DNA of 5,723 bases from Bacteroidota bacterium (lineage in GTDB: Bacteria > Bacteroidota > Bacteroidia > Flavobacteriales > Flavobacteriaceae), in contig JAEWKB010000239.1 in the NCBI GenBank assembly GCA_023386255.1, positions 1-5,723 of the forward strand. Reading direction: 5' to 3'. Position numbers and translations under genes: made by a program. Shown here in pieces: positions 5,069-5,723 of this stretch. Position 1 is the first letter of the stretch; each line of letters begins with the position of its first letter. The notes under the pieces were generated by a model. It was not told the DNA's origin. It ran no database searches and saw nothing but the letters and a program-made list of their open reading frames with translations.

Positions 5069-5723
5069 ATGAAAAAGTTATATCTCTACCTCTTTCTCAT
5101 GGCAAATGCGTGCGCCTTTGCACAGGGAGAAAATGACAATTGGTATTTTGGGTACTTTACAGGCCTTAATTTTTCTACCGATCCCCCGACACCCCTGGAC
5201 GGACAATCATCATCGCTGGAAGGAACAGCTGTTATAAGTGATTCAGCCGGCCAGTTATTATTTTATACTGACGGTGTTACTGTTTGGAACAGGCAGCATC
5301 AGGTGATGGTTAATGGCACAGGATTATCAGGACATAATAGCTCACAGCAAGTAATCATAAGCCCGTACCCAGGCAATAATCATTTATATTATGTATTTAC
5401 AATGGCTTATGTGTTTAACGGCGGCTGGGGAGAACCAACAGATCCCGGAGGCATAAGCGCTTATTCTGTTGTAGATATGACACGTGGGCCACTGGGTATT
5501 AATGGCTTGCCTTTGGGTGAAGTTATAGCTGAGACTAAGAATACTCCTCTTTTAAATGAATTGGGGCAGGTTTTTGAAACACGTTCTGAAAATATTGCTG
5601 CGACACCTCATGCTGACAACAAAAGCTATTGGATACTATTTCCAAATGGTGGAAAGTTGTACAGCTACCGTCTTGATGACCAAGGTTTTCATAATACACC
5701 GCTGGTAAGCACAATGCCGACAC
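5069..5723 (+). CDS. Secreted 'WYFG..GLNF' propeller-type protein, probable T9SS/gliding-associated family, 3' partial
   Basis: An open frame from ATG 5069 to the right edge without a stop gives 218 visible residues. Residues 1-19 are a signal peptide (MKKLYLYLFLMANACAFAQ). The mature part opens with NDNWYFGYFTGLNFSTDPPTP, then SSLEGTAVISDSAGQLLFYTDGVTVWNR (about 48-75), VMVNGTGLSG, QQVIISPYPGNNHLYYVFT (about 93-111), a YSVVDMT segment and ENIAATPHADNKSYWIL (about 174-190). This is the N-terminal half of a family of large secreted Bacteroidota proteins with WD40/propeller-like repeats that often end in a gliding-motility-associated or type IX secretion C-terminal domain. That end is outside the window, so the export route is inferred from family knowledge. 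Ligand and role are unknown. It starts 5 bp after the tail-fibre-like gene. Codon use looks like its neighbours. Confidence 0.85.
   Translation, partial: MKKLYLYLFLMANACAFAQGENDNWYFGYFTGLNFSTDPPTPLDGQSSSLEGTAVISDSAGQLLFYTDGVTVWNRQHQVMVNGTGLSGHNSSQQVIISPYPGNNHLYYVFTMAYVFNGGWGEPTDPGGISAYSVVDMTRGPLGINGLPLGEVIAETKNTPLLNELGQVFETRSENIAATPHADNKSYWILFPNGGKLYSYRLDDQGFHNTPLVSTMPT

Noticed and set aside
5535..5723. Minus-strand open frame at the right edge
   Set aside because: It is antisense to the propeller-type protein, whose frame is open with family motifs throughout.
1..5723. Phage, defence island, CRISPR, IS element or RNA gene
   Set aside because: No integrase, transposase, terminal repeats, repeat-spacer pattern, tRNA or rRNA signature was seen; the tail-fibre-like gene alone does not indicate a prophage.

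Overview
The window looks like chromosome of a member of the Bacteroidota, most likely Flavobacteriaceae. Three secreted proteins have signal peptides ending in a Tyr-Ser-Gln or Phe-Ala-Gln type of site. Translation starts lack clear Shine-Dalgarno sequences and follow A/T-rich leaders. The protein families at the right end (a tail-fibre-like surface protein with a conserved C-terminal block, then a 'WYFG..GLNF' secreted propeller-type protein) are typical of gliding and type IX secretion flavobacteria. The genus is not determined from sequence alone.

Layout. (1) 1-680, plus: the 3' part of a secreted thioredoxin-fold (TlpA/redoxin-like) gene whose start lies left of the window; its active site reads Cys-Val-Pro-Ser rather than CxxC. 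(2) 740-2326, minus: a two-gene unit with an alpha/beta hydrolase first and a secreted MltD-like lytic transglycosylase 6 bp downstream. It converges on gene 1 across a 59-bp gap. (3) 2327-2441: an A/T-rich divergent control region containing two inverted repeats. (4) 2442-4083, plus: a tightly packed three-gene operon of pirin, a very short GNAT-like protein and a zinc-ribbon class I methyltransferase. The first junction is 2 bp and the second is an ATGA overlap. (5) 4084-4277: a 194-bp intergenic region with a weak hairpin near its left end and tandem TTTGATTAA repeats in its right half. (6) 4278-5723, plus: two secreted surface-type proteins 5 bp apart; the second runs off the right edge.

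How the genes fit together. The hydrolase/transglycosylase pair is probably an envelope or peptidoglycan-related unit. The pirin/GNAT/methyltransferase operon is cytoplasmic with no obvious shared substrate, and its tight coupling is the only strong hint of a joint role. The last two genes probably encode exported cell-surface or extracellular proteins.

No RNA genes, CRISPR array, insertion sequence, phage module or defence system was seen. I find no convincing evidence of a wholly new system. The most notable points are the CxxS thioredoxin, the degenerate GNAT in a coupled operon and the repeat-bearing control regions.
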